A stretch of DNA of 64,000 bases from Streptomyces sp. DH-12. Its GTDB lineage: Bacteria > Actinomycetota > Actinomycetes > Streptomycetales > Streptomycetaceae. Of this stretch, positions 54,232 to 64,000 are shown one piece after another. The DNA is taken from contig NZ_PPFB01000001.1 of the NCBI RefSeq assembly GCF_002899455.1, positions 4,997,001 to 5,061,000 on the forward strand, written 5' to 3'. The notes under the pieces are model-generated. The model ran no database searches. It worked only from the letters and a program-made list of their open reading frames with translations, and was not told the DNA's origin. Both the position numbers and the translations under genes were made by a program. Position 1 is the stretch's first letter. The number at the start of each line of letters is the position of its first letter.

Positions 54232-55173
54232 GTGAGGGACACGAAAGAGAGCCGGCTGCTCCTGGTGCTGCTGATCGCCATCGCGTTCGCGCTGATCACG
54301 GTGGACATCCGCGGTGGGGAGGACTCACCGGTCGACGGTGCCCGGCAGGCGGCGGCGTCGGTCTTCGGCCCGATCGAGAACGGCGTGTCCGGCGCGGTCG
54401 ACCCGATCGGCAACGCGGTCACCGCCGTCCGCGAGTCCGGCGACCGCCACGACCGGCTCGCCCGGCTGGAGCGGGAGAACGCGGCGCTCAAGGCCGAACT
54501 CGGCAGCGACGACCGCAGCCGCAGCCGCCTCAAGCAGCTCGACAAGCTGCTCGGCGTCGCCGGCAAGGGCCAGTACGGCATCAAGGGCGCCCAGGTCATC
54601 GCCATAGGAGCGGCCCAGGGCTTCTCCTGGACCATCACCATCGACGCCGGCGCCGACGACGGCATCGAGCGCGACATGACCGTCCTCAACGGCGACGGCC
54701 TGGTCGGCCGCGTCACCACCGTCGGCCCGAGCACCGCCACCGTGCTGCTCGCCAGCGACCCCGACTTCACCGTCGGCACCCGCATGGAGTCCACCGACGA
54801 ACTCGGCTTCGCCTCCGGCCAGGGAGACCGCCCGCTGCGCGTCGAACTGCTCAACGGCAAGGCCGAGATCAAGAAGGGCGACCGGCTGGTCACCTTCGGC
54901 TCGCAGGCCGACAAGCCGTTCGTGCCCGGCGTCCCGGTCGGCGTCGTCTCCCGCGTCGACCCCTCCGGCGGCGACCTGACCCGCACCCTGTACGTCACGC
55001 CGTTCGTCAACTTCAGCAAGCTCGACGTGGTCGGCGTCGTCGTCCAGGCGCCGAAGAAGGACCCGCGCGACACGGTGCTGCCCAAGAAGCCCGAGCCGAC
55101 CCCCACGCCGACCGTGACCGTGACCGTCACGCCCTCGGCGCCCGCCGACGGTCCCGACCAGCCAGAGCAGTAG
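54232..55173 (+). CDS. mreC: Cell-shape protein MreC
   Basis: A 313-residue bitopic protein. One membrane helix near the N-terminus (about residues 7-23, LLLVLLIAIAFALITVDI) is followed by a coiled coil (about 70-105, RLARLERENAALKAELGS). The two beta-barrel MreC domains follow (about 110-275, with DAGADDGIERDMTVLNGDGLVGRV). A Pro/Thr tail of about 30 residues ends it. It links MreB in the cytoplasm to PBPs outside. GTG start; the ribosome site is weak. mreD starts 13 bases after the stop. Confidence 0.95.
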   Translation: MRDTKESRLLLVLLIAIAFALITVDIRGGEDSPVDGARQAAASVFGPIENGVSGAVDPIGNAVTAVRESGDRHDRLARLERENAALKAELGSDDRSRSRLKQLDKLLGVAGKGQYGIKGAQVIAIGAAQGFSWTITIDAGADDGIERDMTVLNGDGLVGRVTTVGPSTATVLLASDPDFTVGTRMESTDELGFASGQGDRPLRVELLNGKAEIKKGDRLVTFGSQADKPFVPGVPVGVVSRVDPSGGDLTRTLYVTPFVNFSKLDVVGVVVQAPKKDPRDTVLPKKPEPTPTPTVTVTVTPSAPADGPDQPEQ

Positions 55174-55186
55174 GAGCTGTCACCCC

Positions 55187-55855
55187 ATGCGCGTCAACCG
55201 GATCCTGCTCTCCAGCTCGCTGATCGTCGTCGCCCTCGTCGTCCAGGTGAGCGTCCTCGCCCGCCTCCACCTCCCGGGCGCCGTCCCCGACCTGCTGCTG
55301 CTCGTCGTCCTCGGACTCGCCCTGGTCTACGGGCACGTCGGCGGCGCCCTGGTCGGCTTCGCCGCCGGCCTCCTCGCCGACCTCGCGCCGCCCGCCGACC
55401 ACGCGGCCGGGCGCTACGCCCTCGTGCTGTGCGTCATCGGCTACCTCGCCGGACTCGTCAAACCCGAGAACGGGCAGGTGAGGACGGCGGCCGGACCGAT
55501 GCTCGTGGTGGTCGCCGCCGCCGTCGGCTCCACCCTGCTCTACGCCGGCGTCGGCGCCCTCGTCGGGGACACCGCGGCCCGTCATGTCGGCCTCGGCGGC
55601 CTGCTGTTCACCGCCGCCCTGTACGACCTGCTGCTCGCCCCCTTCGTGGTGCCCGGCGTGATGGCACTGGCCCGGCGCGCCGAGAACGACCCCCTCGCCG
55701 AGACGAACTCCCCCAAGGCCGGGGACCTCTCCTCGGGCTGGCTCTCCGGCGGCACCGGCCTGCGCATCGGCGGCCAGCGCAACGGCCTGCGGGTCAAGGC
55801 GGCCCGCGCCCGCTCGGCCCGCGCCGGACGCATCAAGGGGGTCAAGCGCCTGTGA
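55187..55855 (+). CDS. mreD: Cell-shape membrane protein MreD
   Basis: A 222-residue protein with about five to six helices in the first 165 residues (for example LLLLVVLGLALVYGHVGGALVGFAAGLL region). A hydrophilic, Arg/Gly-rich cytoplasmic tail of about 55 residues is longer than in rod-shaped Gram-negatives. ATG with TAGGAG upstream. It is part of the mreC-mreD-PBP2-rodA operon and a component of the elongation complex. Confidence 0.93.
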   Translation: MRVNRILLSSSLIVVALVVQVSVLARLHLPGAVPDLLLLVVLGLALVYGHVGGALVGFAAGLLADLAPPADHAAGRYALVLCVIGYLAGLVKPENGQVRTAAGPMLVVVAAAVGSTLLYAGVGALVGDTAARHVGLGGLLFTAALYDLLLAPFVVPGVMALARRAENDPLAETNSPKAGDLSSGWLSGGTGLRIGGQRNGLRVKAARARSARAGRIKGVKRL

Positions 55856-55969
55856 CCTCCCCAAACTTCACCAGCACGAGTGAACGCGGCGGGAACGCGC
55901 GTCCACCGGCCGGTCGTTCACCACTCGTCAGCTCACACCCGCACGCGCTCTGAGAGGGGAGGAAGCCGC

Positions 55970-58303
55970 GTGACCAACATCCCCGAGACCGGCCGCAGTC
56001 CACGGGTCCAGATCCGGCTCGTCGTCATCCAGGTCCTCGTCATCTCCCTGCTCGGCACCCTCGGCGGGCGCCTGTGGTACCTCCAGATCCGCGAAGGCGA
56101 CCAGTACGCCAAGGAGGCCTCCGGCAACCACGTGCAGCAGGTCGTCCAGCCCGCCGTGCGCGGCTCCATCCTGGACGCCCGCGGCGTGGCCCTCGCGGAC
56201 AACGAGACGCGGCTGGTCGTCTCCGCCTCCCGCACCGACCTCATGAAGATGCCGGACGACGGCAAGGCGGTCCTCACCAAGCTCGCCGGCGTCCTCGGCA
56301 TGAAGCCCCAGGACGTCATGATGAAGGTCCGGCTGTGCAACGCCGAGACCCCCCAGCCCTGCTGGAACGGCTCGCCGTACCAGCCGATCCCCATCACCGA
56401 CGAGGCCACGCCCAAGCAGGCCCTGCAGATCCGGGAGCGCGCCGAGGACTTCCCCGGCATCACCGCCGAGCCGCAGGCGCTGCGCCGCTACCCGAGCCCC
56501 GGCAAGGCCAACACCGCCCAGGTCCTCGGCTACCTCTCGCCCGTCACCGACGAGGAGATCCAGCAGGCCCAGAACACCGACTCGCCCTACCTGCGCTCGG
56601 ACATGGTCGGCCGCTCCGGCCTGGAACGGCAGTACGACAAGCAGCTGCGCGGCAAGGCCGGCGTCACCCGCTACGAGGTCGACAAGCTCGGCCGCGTCCT
56701 CGGCCAGGCCCAGTCCGACCCGGCCGAGCCCGGCGCCAACCTCGTCACCAGCATCGACTCCCGCGTGCAGCGCATCGCCGAGTACGAGCTCAACGAGGCG
56801 ATGAAGGAGGCCCGCAAGCAGCACGACCGCAACACCAACCGGAACTACGAGGCCGACTCCGGCGCCGTCGTCGTCATGGAGGCCAAGACCGGCCGCGTCG
56901 TCGCCATGGCCTCCAACCCGACCTACGACCCCAACTCCTGGGTCGGCGGCATCTCCGCCAAGGACTACGCCGAGCTCACCGGCGAGAAGTCCAACTACCC
57001 GCTGCTGAACCGCGCCATCCAGGGCCTGTCGGCGCCCGGCTCCATCTTCAAGGTGATCCCGACGGCCGCCGCCGTCAAGGCCGGCTACTCCTTCGAGGGC
57101 CCCTACAACTGCTCCAGCTCGTACTCCATCGGCGGCCAGGTCTTCAAGAACTTCGAGTCGCAGAACCACGGTGCGATCAGCCTGGGCCGGGCGCTCGAGG
57201 TCTCCTGCGACACCGTCTTCTACGCCCTCTCCCACGAGGAGTGGAAGCGCGACGGCGGCAACAAGCCGAAGAAGAACGCCAACGACTGGTTCTACAAGGT
57301 CGCCCACCAGTTCGGCCTCGGCAAGGAGACCGGCATCGACCTGCCCAACGAGGTCACCGGCCGCGTCCCCGACCGCCAGTGGAAGGCCGACTACTGGAAG
57401 GCCAACAAGGACGCCTGGTGCAAGTACGGCAAGAAGGGCGGCAGCTACGCCGAGCAGATCGCCTACGAGAACTGCCTCGAAGGCAACCGGCTGCGCGCCG
57501 GTGACTCGGTGAACTACTCCATCGGACAGGGCGACACGCTCGTCACCCCGATCCAGATGGCCACCATCTACGCGGCCCTCTCCAACGGCGGCACCCTGTA
57601 CACCCCCACCGTCGGCAAGGCCGTCATCAGCCCCGACGGCAAGACCGTCACGGAGATCGAGCCCAAGGCGCACGGCAAGCTGCCGACCTCGAAGAAGACG
57701 CTCGAGCAGATAGACGAAGCCCTCGAGGGAGTCGCCACCCGCGGTACGGCCGCGTGGCGGTTCGAGGGCTGGCCGCAGGACGAGATCCCGATGCACGCCA
57801 AGACCGGTACGGCCGAGGTGTACGGCAAGCAGACCACCTCGTGGTTCGCCACCTACACCGAGGACTACGCGATCGTCATGACGATCGCGCAGGGCGGCAC
57901 CGGTTCCGGCGCCTCGGGCCCCGCCGTGCGCAACATCTACAACGCCCTCTACGGCGTGTCCGAGGACGGCGAGATCGACGACAAGAAGGCGCTGCTGCCC
58001 AAGCCGCAGAAGACCCTGCCCAAGGTCCGCACGGACGGCACGATCACCTCGCCGAAGGTCGCCAAGGACTTCGCCGAGGAGTTCCGGGCCACACCGTCGC
58101 CGGACGCCGAGGCCACGGCCCCGCAGCAGGACGACGACCCGGCCGACCCGCAGCAGGCCGGTATGGTCCCGTCGCCCGAGAACACCAACCGCGACACCCG
58201 CCGCAGACGACGGCGGGGCGGCGGTCCCGGCCGCGGCGGGGGACACCCGCGCGGCCGCGGCCCCCGGCCGCGCGCGGCACGCCCGGAGAGGACGGCGTCA
58301 TGA
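55970..58303 (+). CDS. mrdA: Penicillin-binding protein 2 (class B transpeptidase)
   Basis: A 777-residue monofunctional transpeptidase partnered with RodA. A single N-terminal helix (about 16-38, VVIQVLVISLLGTLGGRLWYL) anchors it. The PBP dimerisation domain follows, then the catalytic domain with SIFK (Ser358, Lys361), the SxN-type motif in NYSIGQGD, and KTG at 611-613. A disordered, Pro/Arg/Gly-rich tail of about 90 residues ends it. GTG start with GAGGGGAGG upstream. The stop overlaps the rodA ATG by four bases (ATGA), so the pair is translationally coupled. Confidence 0.95.
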   Translation: MTNIPETGRSPRVQIRLVVIQVLVISLLGTLGGRLWYLQIREGDQYAKEASGNHVQQVVQPAVRGSILDARGVALADNETRLVVSASRTDLMKMPDDGKAVLTKLAGVLGMKPQDVMMKVRLCNAETPQPCWNGSPYQPIPITDEATPKQALQIRERAEDFPGITAEPQALRRYPSPGKANTAQVLGYLSPVTDEEIQQAQNTDSPYLRSDMVGRSGLERQYDKQLRGKAGVTRYEVDKLGRVLGQAQSDPAEPGANLVTSIDSRVQRIAEYELNEAMKEARKQHDRNTNRNYEADSGAVVVMEAKTGRVVAMASNPTYDPNSWVGGISAKDYAELTGEKSNYPLLNRAIQGLSAPGSIFKVIPTAAAVKAGYSFEGPYNCSSSYSIGGQVFKNFESQNHGAISLGRALEVSCDTVFYALSHEEWKRDGGNKPKKNANDWFYKVAHQFGLGKETGIDLPNEVTGRVPDRQWKADYWKANKDAWCKYGKKGGSYAEQIAYENCLEGNRLRAGDSVNYSIGQGDTLVTPIQMATIYAALSNGGTLYTPTVGKAVISPDGKTVTEIEPKAHGKLPTSKKTLEQIDEALEGVATRGTAAWRFEGWPQDEIPMHAKTGTAEVYGKQTTSWFATYTEDYAIVMTIAQGGTGSGASGPAVRNIYNALYGVSEDGEIDDKKALLPKPQKTLPKVRTDGTITSPKVAKDFAEEFRATPSPDAEATAPQQDDDPADPQQAGMVPSPENTNRDTRRRRRRGGGPGRGGGHPRGRGPRPRAARPERTAS

Positions 58304-59502
58304 CCGGCGGCGTCAACAGCTTCCAGGTCTCCGGGTACGGACCCGAGCGGGCCGGCTGGACACGGGTGTTCGCCCGTGACGGCCTGGCCCGCCGGCTGGA
58401 CTGGCCGATACTGCTCTCGGCGCTCGTCCTGTCCCTGCTCGGCTCCCTGCTGGTCTACTCGGCCACCCGCAACCGCACCGAGCTGAACCAGGGCGACCCG
58501 TACTACTTCCTGGTCCGGCACTGGCTGAACACCGGCATCGGCGTCGCCCTGATGATCGGCGCCGTCTGGCTCGGCCACCGCGGGCTGCGCACGGCCGTAC
58601 CGCTGCTGTACGGCGCCTCGGTCTTCCTCATCCTGCTGGTGCTCACCCCGCTGGGCTCCACGATCAACGGCGCCCACTCCTGGATCAAGCTGCCCGGCGG
58701 CTTCTCCCTCCAGCCCTCGGAGTTCGTGAAGATCACGATCATCCTCGGCATGGCCATGCTGCTGGCGGCGCGTGTCGACGCGGGCGACAAGCCCTACCCC
58801 GACCACCGCACGGTGCTCCAGGCGCTCGGCCTCGCCGTCGTGCCGATGCTGATCGTGATGCTCATGCCCGACCTCGGGTCGGTCATGGTGATGGTCGTCA
58901 TCGTGCTCGGCGTGCTGCTCGCCTCCGGGGCCTCCAACCGGTGGGTCTTCGGCCTGATCGGCGCGGGCGCTGCCGGCGCGATCACCGTCTGGCAGCTCGG
59001 CATCCTCGACGAGTACCAGATCAACCGCTTCGCCGCCTTCGCCAACCCGGAACTCGACCCGGCCGGCGTCGGCTACAACACCAACCAGGCCCGCATCGCC
59101 ATCGGCTCCGGCGGACTGACCGGCTCCGGCCTCTTCCAGGGCTCGCAGACCACCGGCCAGTTCGTGCCCGAGCAGCAGACCGACTTCGTCTTCACGGTCG
59201 CCGGCGAGGAACTGGGCTTCGTCGGCGGCGCACTGATCATCGCCCTGCTCGGGGTCATCCTCTGGCGTGCCTGCCGCATCGCCCGCGACACCACCGACCT
59301 GTACGGGACGATCGTCGCGGCGGGCATCGTCGCCTGGTTCGCCTTCCAGAGCTTCGAGAACATCGGCATGACCCTGGGCATCATGCCGGTCACCGGCCTG
59401 CCCCTGCCCTTCGTGTCGTACGGCGGTTCCTCGATGTTCGCGGTATGGCTGGCGGTGGGCCTGCTGCAGTCGATCCGGATGCAACGCCCCATGTCCGCCT
59501 GA
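58300..59502 (+). CDS. rodA: SEDS-family peptidoglycan glycosyltransferase RodA/FtsW
   Basis: A 400-residue polytopic polymerase that builds glycan strands from lipid II. About ten helices are visible. Conserved motifs are NGAHSWIKLPG, SLQPSEFVKI, LMPDLGS, and near the end PLPFVSYGGSS. The long loop has QFVPEQQTDFVF. It overlaps the PBP2 gene by four bases, the standard RodA-PBP2 pairing. In Streptomyces this cluster member acts in sporulation-related wall synthesis. Confidence 0.95.
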   Translation: MTGGVNSFQVSGYGPERAGWTRVFARDGLARRLDWPILLSALVLSLLGSLLVYSATRNRTELNQGDPYYFLVRHWLNTGIGVALMIGAVWLGHRGLRTAVPLLYGASVFLILLVLTPLGSTINGAHSWIKLPGGFSLQPSEFVKITIILGMAMLLAARVDAGDKPYPDHRTVLQALGLAVVPMLIVMLMPDLGSVMVMVVIVLGVLLASGASNRWVFGLIGAGAAGAITVWQLGILDEYQINRFAAFANPELDPAGVGYNTNQARIAIGSGGLTGSGLFQGSQTTGQFVPEQQTDFVFTVAGEELGFVGGALIIALLGVILWRACRIARDTTDLYGTIVAAGIVAWFAFQSFENIGMTLGIMPVTGLPLPFVSYGGSSMFAVWLAVGLLQSIRMQRPMSA

Positions 59503-59594
59503 CCGCCGCCTCCGACCGGGCCCCACCCGGCCCCGCCCACTCCCGCGCGCCACCGGTGCGGAGCGGCCCACTGCCGCTCCGCACCCACGGCGAC

Positions 59595-59600
59595 TAGATT
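59595..59600 (+). promoter_or_regulatory. -10 TAGATT for a leaderless CYTH-CHAD transcript
   Basis: TAGATT ends six bases before the ATG at 59607. No Shine-Dalgarno sequence lies between. Confidence 0.55.
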
Positions 59601-59606
59601 CGGTGC

Positions 59607-61169
59607 ATGGCGGACACCAAACGCGAGATCGAGCGCAAGTACGAGTCCCACGACGCCGCTCTGCCCGACCTGACCCGCGTCCCCGGCGTCGCGTCCGTGC
59701 GGGAGCGGGGCGTCACCCACCTCGACGCCACCTACCACGACACCGCCGACCAACGCCTTTCCGCGGCCTCCATCACCCTGCGCCGCCGCACCGGCGGCTC
59801 CGACGCCGGCTGGCACCTCAAGTTCCCCGTCGCCCCCGGCGTGCGCGACGAGATCCGCGCCCCCCTCTCCGACACCCTCCCGGACGAACTCGCCGCCCTC
59901 GTCCGTTCCCGCGTCCGCGACCGGGAACTGCGGCCCGTGGTCCGCCTGCGCTCCGACCGCGACGTCCGGCACCTCCTCGACGACCAGGGCCGGCTGCTCG
60001 CCGAGGTCAGCGTCGACACCGTGCACGCCGAACGCCTCACCGGCGCGGGCGGCACCGCGCGGTGGACCGAGATCGAGGTGGAACTCGCCGACGACGGCGA
60101 CCCGGACGTCCTCGACAAGGTGGAGAAACGGCTGAGGAAGGCAGGCGTGCGGCCGTCCACATCGTCCTCGAAGCTGGCCCGCGCCCTCGCCGAGACCGCG
60201 CCGGACGCCGAAACCGCCGGAGGCGACGGCACACCCCCCGCCACGGCCCCCGGGGCCGCCCCCCGGCACAAGCATCGCCCCCGCCCGCACGGCACGCCCG
60301 TCACCGCCGGCGACCACGTCCTCGCCTACGTCCGCGCCCAGCGCGACGCCCTCGTCGAGCTGGACCCCGCCGTGCGGCAGGACGTCCCCGACGCCGTCCA
60401 CCGCATGCGGGTCGCCACCCGCCGGCTGCGCAGCACCTTCCGCAGCTTCCGCCCCGTCCTCGACCGCGCCGCCACCGACCCGGTCGCCGCCGACCTGAAA
60501 TGGCTGGCCGCCCAGCTGGGCGCGGACCGCGACCAGGAGGTCCTCGCCGAACGACTCACCCAGGCCCTCTCCCGGCTGCCCGACGACCAGATCACCGGCC
60601 CGGTCGCCGACCGCCTCGCCACCTGGTCCGAGGCCCGCCACAAGGGAGCCCACCACCAGCTCGTCGCCGTCCTCGACTCCCGCCGCCACCTCACCCTGCT
60701 CGACACCCTGGACGCCCTGCTCGCCGACCCGCCCCTGCGCAAGAAGGCCGGCGCCGGCCCGGACAAGGTGCTCGCCAAGGCCGTGCGCAAGGACTTCGCC
60801 AAGCTGGCCGGGCTCGTCGAGCACGCCCTGGAGCTGGCGCCCGGCCCGGAACGCGACACCGCGCTGCACGAGGCACGCAAGAAGACCAAGCGCACCCGGT
60901 ACGCAGCCGAGGCCGCCGCCCCCGCGCTGGGCGAGCCCGCCGAGAAGGCGGTCAGGGACATGAAGTCGCTGCAGAGCCTGCTCGGCGACCACCAGGACAG
61001 CGTCATGGCCCGCCGCACCCTGCGCGAGCTGGCCGCCGTGGCGCACGCGGCGGGGGAGAGCGACTTCACCTACGGCGTCCTGCACGCCGGTGAGGCACAC
61101 CGCGCCCGCAGCGACGAGGAGGCGCTTCCCGAGGCGTGGAGCTCGATCAGCCGGACGTTCCCGTTCTGA
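59607..61169 (+). CDS. CYTH and CHAD domain protein
   Basis: A 520-residue cytoplasmic protein. The N-terminal CYTH domain (1-190) is a triphosphate tunnel fold starting with the ExExK motif in REIERKY and carrying alternating basic and acidic strands (LRRRTGG, WHLKFPV, WTEIEVEL). A Pro/Ala/Gly-rich linker (195-230) leads to the His-rich helical CHAD domain (about 235-510), with DAVHRMRVATRRLRSTF and LHEARKKTKRTRYAAEA. CYTH enzymes hydrolyse triphosphates or polyphosphate, and CHAD domains bind polyphosphate, so inorganic polyphosphate metabolism is the best inference. Confidence 0.93.
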   Translation: MADTKREIERKYESHDAALPDLTRVPGVASVRERGVTHLDATYHDTADQRLSAASITLRRRTGGSDAGWHLKFPVAPGVRDEIRAPLSDTLPDELAALVRSRVRDRELRPVVRLRSDRDVRHLLDDQGRLLAEVSVDTVHAERLTGAGGTARWTEIEVELADDGDPDVLDKVEKRLRKAGVRPSTSSSKLARALAETAPDAETAGGDGTPPATAPGAAPRHKHRPRPHGTPVTAGDHVLAYVRAQRDALVELDPAVRQDVPDAVHRMRVATRRLRSTFRSFRPVLDRAATDPVAADLKWLAAQLGADRDQEVLAERLTQALSRLPDDQITGPVADRLATWSEARHKGAHHQLVAVLDSRRHLTLLDTLDALLADPPLRKKAGAGPDKVLAKAVRKDFAKLAGLVEHALELAPGPERDTALHEARKKTKRTRYAAEAAAPALGEPAEKAVRDMKSLQSLLGDHQDSVMARRTLRELAAVAHAAGESDFTYGVLHAGEAHRARSDEEALPEAWSSISRTFPF

Positions 61170-61272
61170 ACGCCGTGCGGGAGACCCCTCCGGGCGGGTT
61201 AGGCTGGATGGTCACCCGCCCCTGAGGCACCGGCCCGGGGGGACCCGCAGTCACCACACGAAGGTTCGCGAG

Positions 61273-63237
<1,965 letters not shown>

Positions 63238-63279
63238 GCGCGGCCCGGACGGCCGGGCGGCGGCACGCGAACACGAGAA

Positions 63280-63319
63280 ACGGAGCAGCGGCCTCTTCGG
63301 CGGGGGGCCGCTGCTCCGT
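63280..63319. terminator. Bidirectional terminator after the radical SAM gene
   Basis: A 14-base stem (63280-63293 with 63306-63319) extended by near-pairs outside, followed by TTTT on the plus strand. It is shared with the convergent DUF2637 gene. Confidence 0.87.
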
Positions 63320-63339
63320 TTTCGTGCGGGGGGGTGCCG

Positions 63340-64000
63340 TCACGGCATCTGGCGGCCGTCGTACGGGCGGACGCGGTGGCGGGGGCTGACCGTGCGGCGG
63401 GGTGGGCGGGTGAGGGTGATCTGGCGGACCAGCTGCTGGAAGCAGGCCAGGGCGGCGACGCCCGGGAGGGCCGCGGCCGCCGTGTCGGTGACGGTGCGGG
63501 GCGCCTGGGCCACGCACAGCAGGACCGCGACGGAGGAGAAGAGCAGGACGACGAACCAGGAGTGCAGGGCGCGTCGTTGGTGCAGGGCCGCGCGGAGGAT
63601 GGAGAGGGAGCCGGCCAGCCAGGGGCCGTACACCAGGATGGGCCACCAGGACGAGGAGTCGCCGCTGCTGTGCGCCGTGGTGACGAGGAGCAGGGGTTCG
63701 TAGGTGACCACGCCGCTGAAGACGCTCACCATCGACACGGTGACGGCCGCTATGGCGGCGATGGCGTAGCTGGCGACGCGCAGGGCGTCGGGGCGCGGTC
63801 GCGGGGGTTTGCGGTGGCCTCGCGGTGCGGAGCGCAGGGGCGGCAGTTCGGCCGTGATCTCCTGCAGGTTGTCCAGAGGGCTGCCGGCCGGGGGAGCGGT
63901 GACCGGGGTCTCCTCCCGCGGCGGCGGCACGGTGGGGGCGTATTCCTCGCCGCGGGCCTCCTGGAGGAGGTAGGCCAGTTCCTCGGCCGGGTCCCAGGGG
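63340..64000 (-). CDS. DUF2637 membrane protein (5' end outside window)
   Basis: At least 220 residues are visible; the frame stays open to the right edge, so the true start is outside. The N-terminal part is acidic and Pro-rich (AEELAYLLQEARGEEYAPT). Four membrane helices follow (for example SYAIAAIAAVTVSMVSVFSG and SWFVVLLFSSVAVLLCV) and then a short basic tail. This is the Streptomyces DUF2637/SpdB-like group. Some members occur on plasmids and aid spreading, but chromosomal ones like this have no known function. Confidence 0.75.
   Translation of the reverse strand, partial: PWDPAEELAYLLQEARGEEYAPTVPPPREETPVTAPPAGSPLDNLQEITAELPPLRSAPRGHRKPPRPRPDALRVASYAIAAIAAVTVSMVSVFSGVVTYEPLLLVTTAHSSGDSSSWWPILVYGPWLAGSLSILRAALHQRRALHSWFVVLLFSSVAVLLCVAQAPRTVTDTAAAALPGVAALACFQQLVRQITLTRPPRRTVSPRHRVRPYDGRQMP

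Overview
The window is Streptomyces-type chromosomal DNA. Base composition is very GC-rich, nearly every codon ends in G or C, GTG starts are common, and the gene order clpP1-clpP2-clpX, valS-folC-ndk and mreB-mreC-mreD-PBP2-rodA is the usual one in Streptomyces. No transposase, integrase, phage gene, rRNA or CRISPR array was seen. Two genes are cut by the window edges: a GH84 glycosidase at base 1 and a DUF2637 membrane protein at base 64000. || Layout. 1-8.6 kb: GH84 exo-hexosaminidase-like protein, a repeat-bearing small protein coupled to malQ, a small membrane protein, a LuxR/NarL two-component pair with a CPBP-type membrane protease, and a secreted beta/gamma-crystallin-like protein. 8.6-12.7 kb: an islet bounded on both sides by copies of the pepN 3' end plus its terminator. 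It holds a nucleoside-deoxyribosyltransferase-like protein, an anti-sigma-type ATPase, an XRE/DUF5753 regulator with its DUF397 partner (a WhiJ-like module), and a divergent oxidoreductase/TetR pair with a clear operator. 12.7-29 kb: two intact M1 aminopeptidases (pepN), DUF1203 protein, asd, an ECF-like sigma/anti-sigma pair, a large secreted subtilase, Nudix, class C serine hydrolase, an AbiEi/endonuclease-like protein and a mycothiol-nitroreductase-like thioredoxin-fold protein. || 29-39 kb: amino-acid permease, bioY, rpiB, Nei-type DNA glycosylase, Eis-like acetyltransferase, SpoIIE-type phosphatase, HD hydrolase, membrane acyltransferase and small proteins. 39-44 kb: tRNA-Gly and tRNA-Pro in divergent orientation, then the protein-quality-control group tig, clpP1, clpP2, clpX. 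44-53 kb: a tandem pair of paralogous Pro/Gly/Gln/Tyr-rich membrane proteins, then valS, an acyltransferase, folC, a DUF4233 protein and ndk. 53-64 kb: the lateral-wall and spore-wall cluster mreB, mreC, mreD, PBP2 and rodA/ftsW, then a CYTH-CHAD protein and a B12-binding radical SAM protein. || How they work together. MreBCD, PBP2 and RodA form one cell-wall synthesis complex. Trigger factor and ClpXP handle folding and degradation of cytoplasmic proteins, and the PepN paralogues can finish peptides to amino acids. Most transcription units end in long GC hairpins, many shared between convergent genes. Several genes show a TANNNT hexamer 6-7 bases before the start codon and no Shine-Dalgarno sequence, which points to leaderless transcripts. 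|| Most worth a second look: the pepN-flanked islet with its WhiJ-like module, the altered catalytic pair in the GH84 protein, and the repeat-driven variation in several proteins. Nothing here could be compared with databases, so family names rest on motifs recognised by eye.
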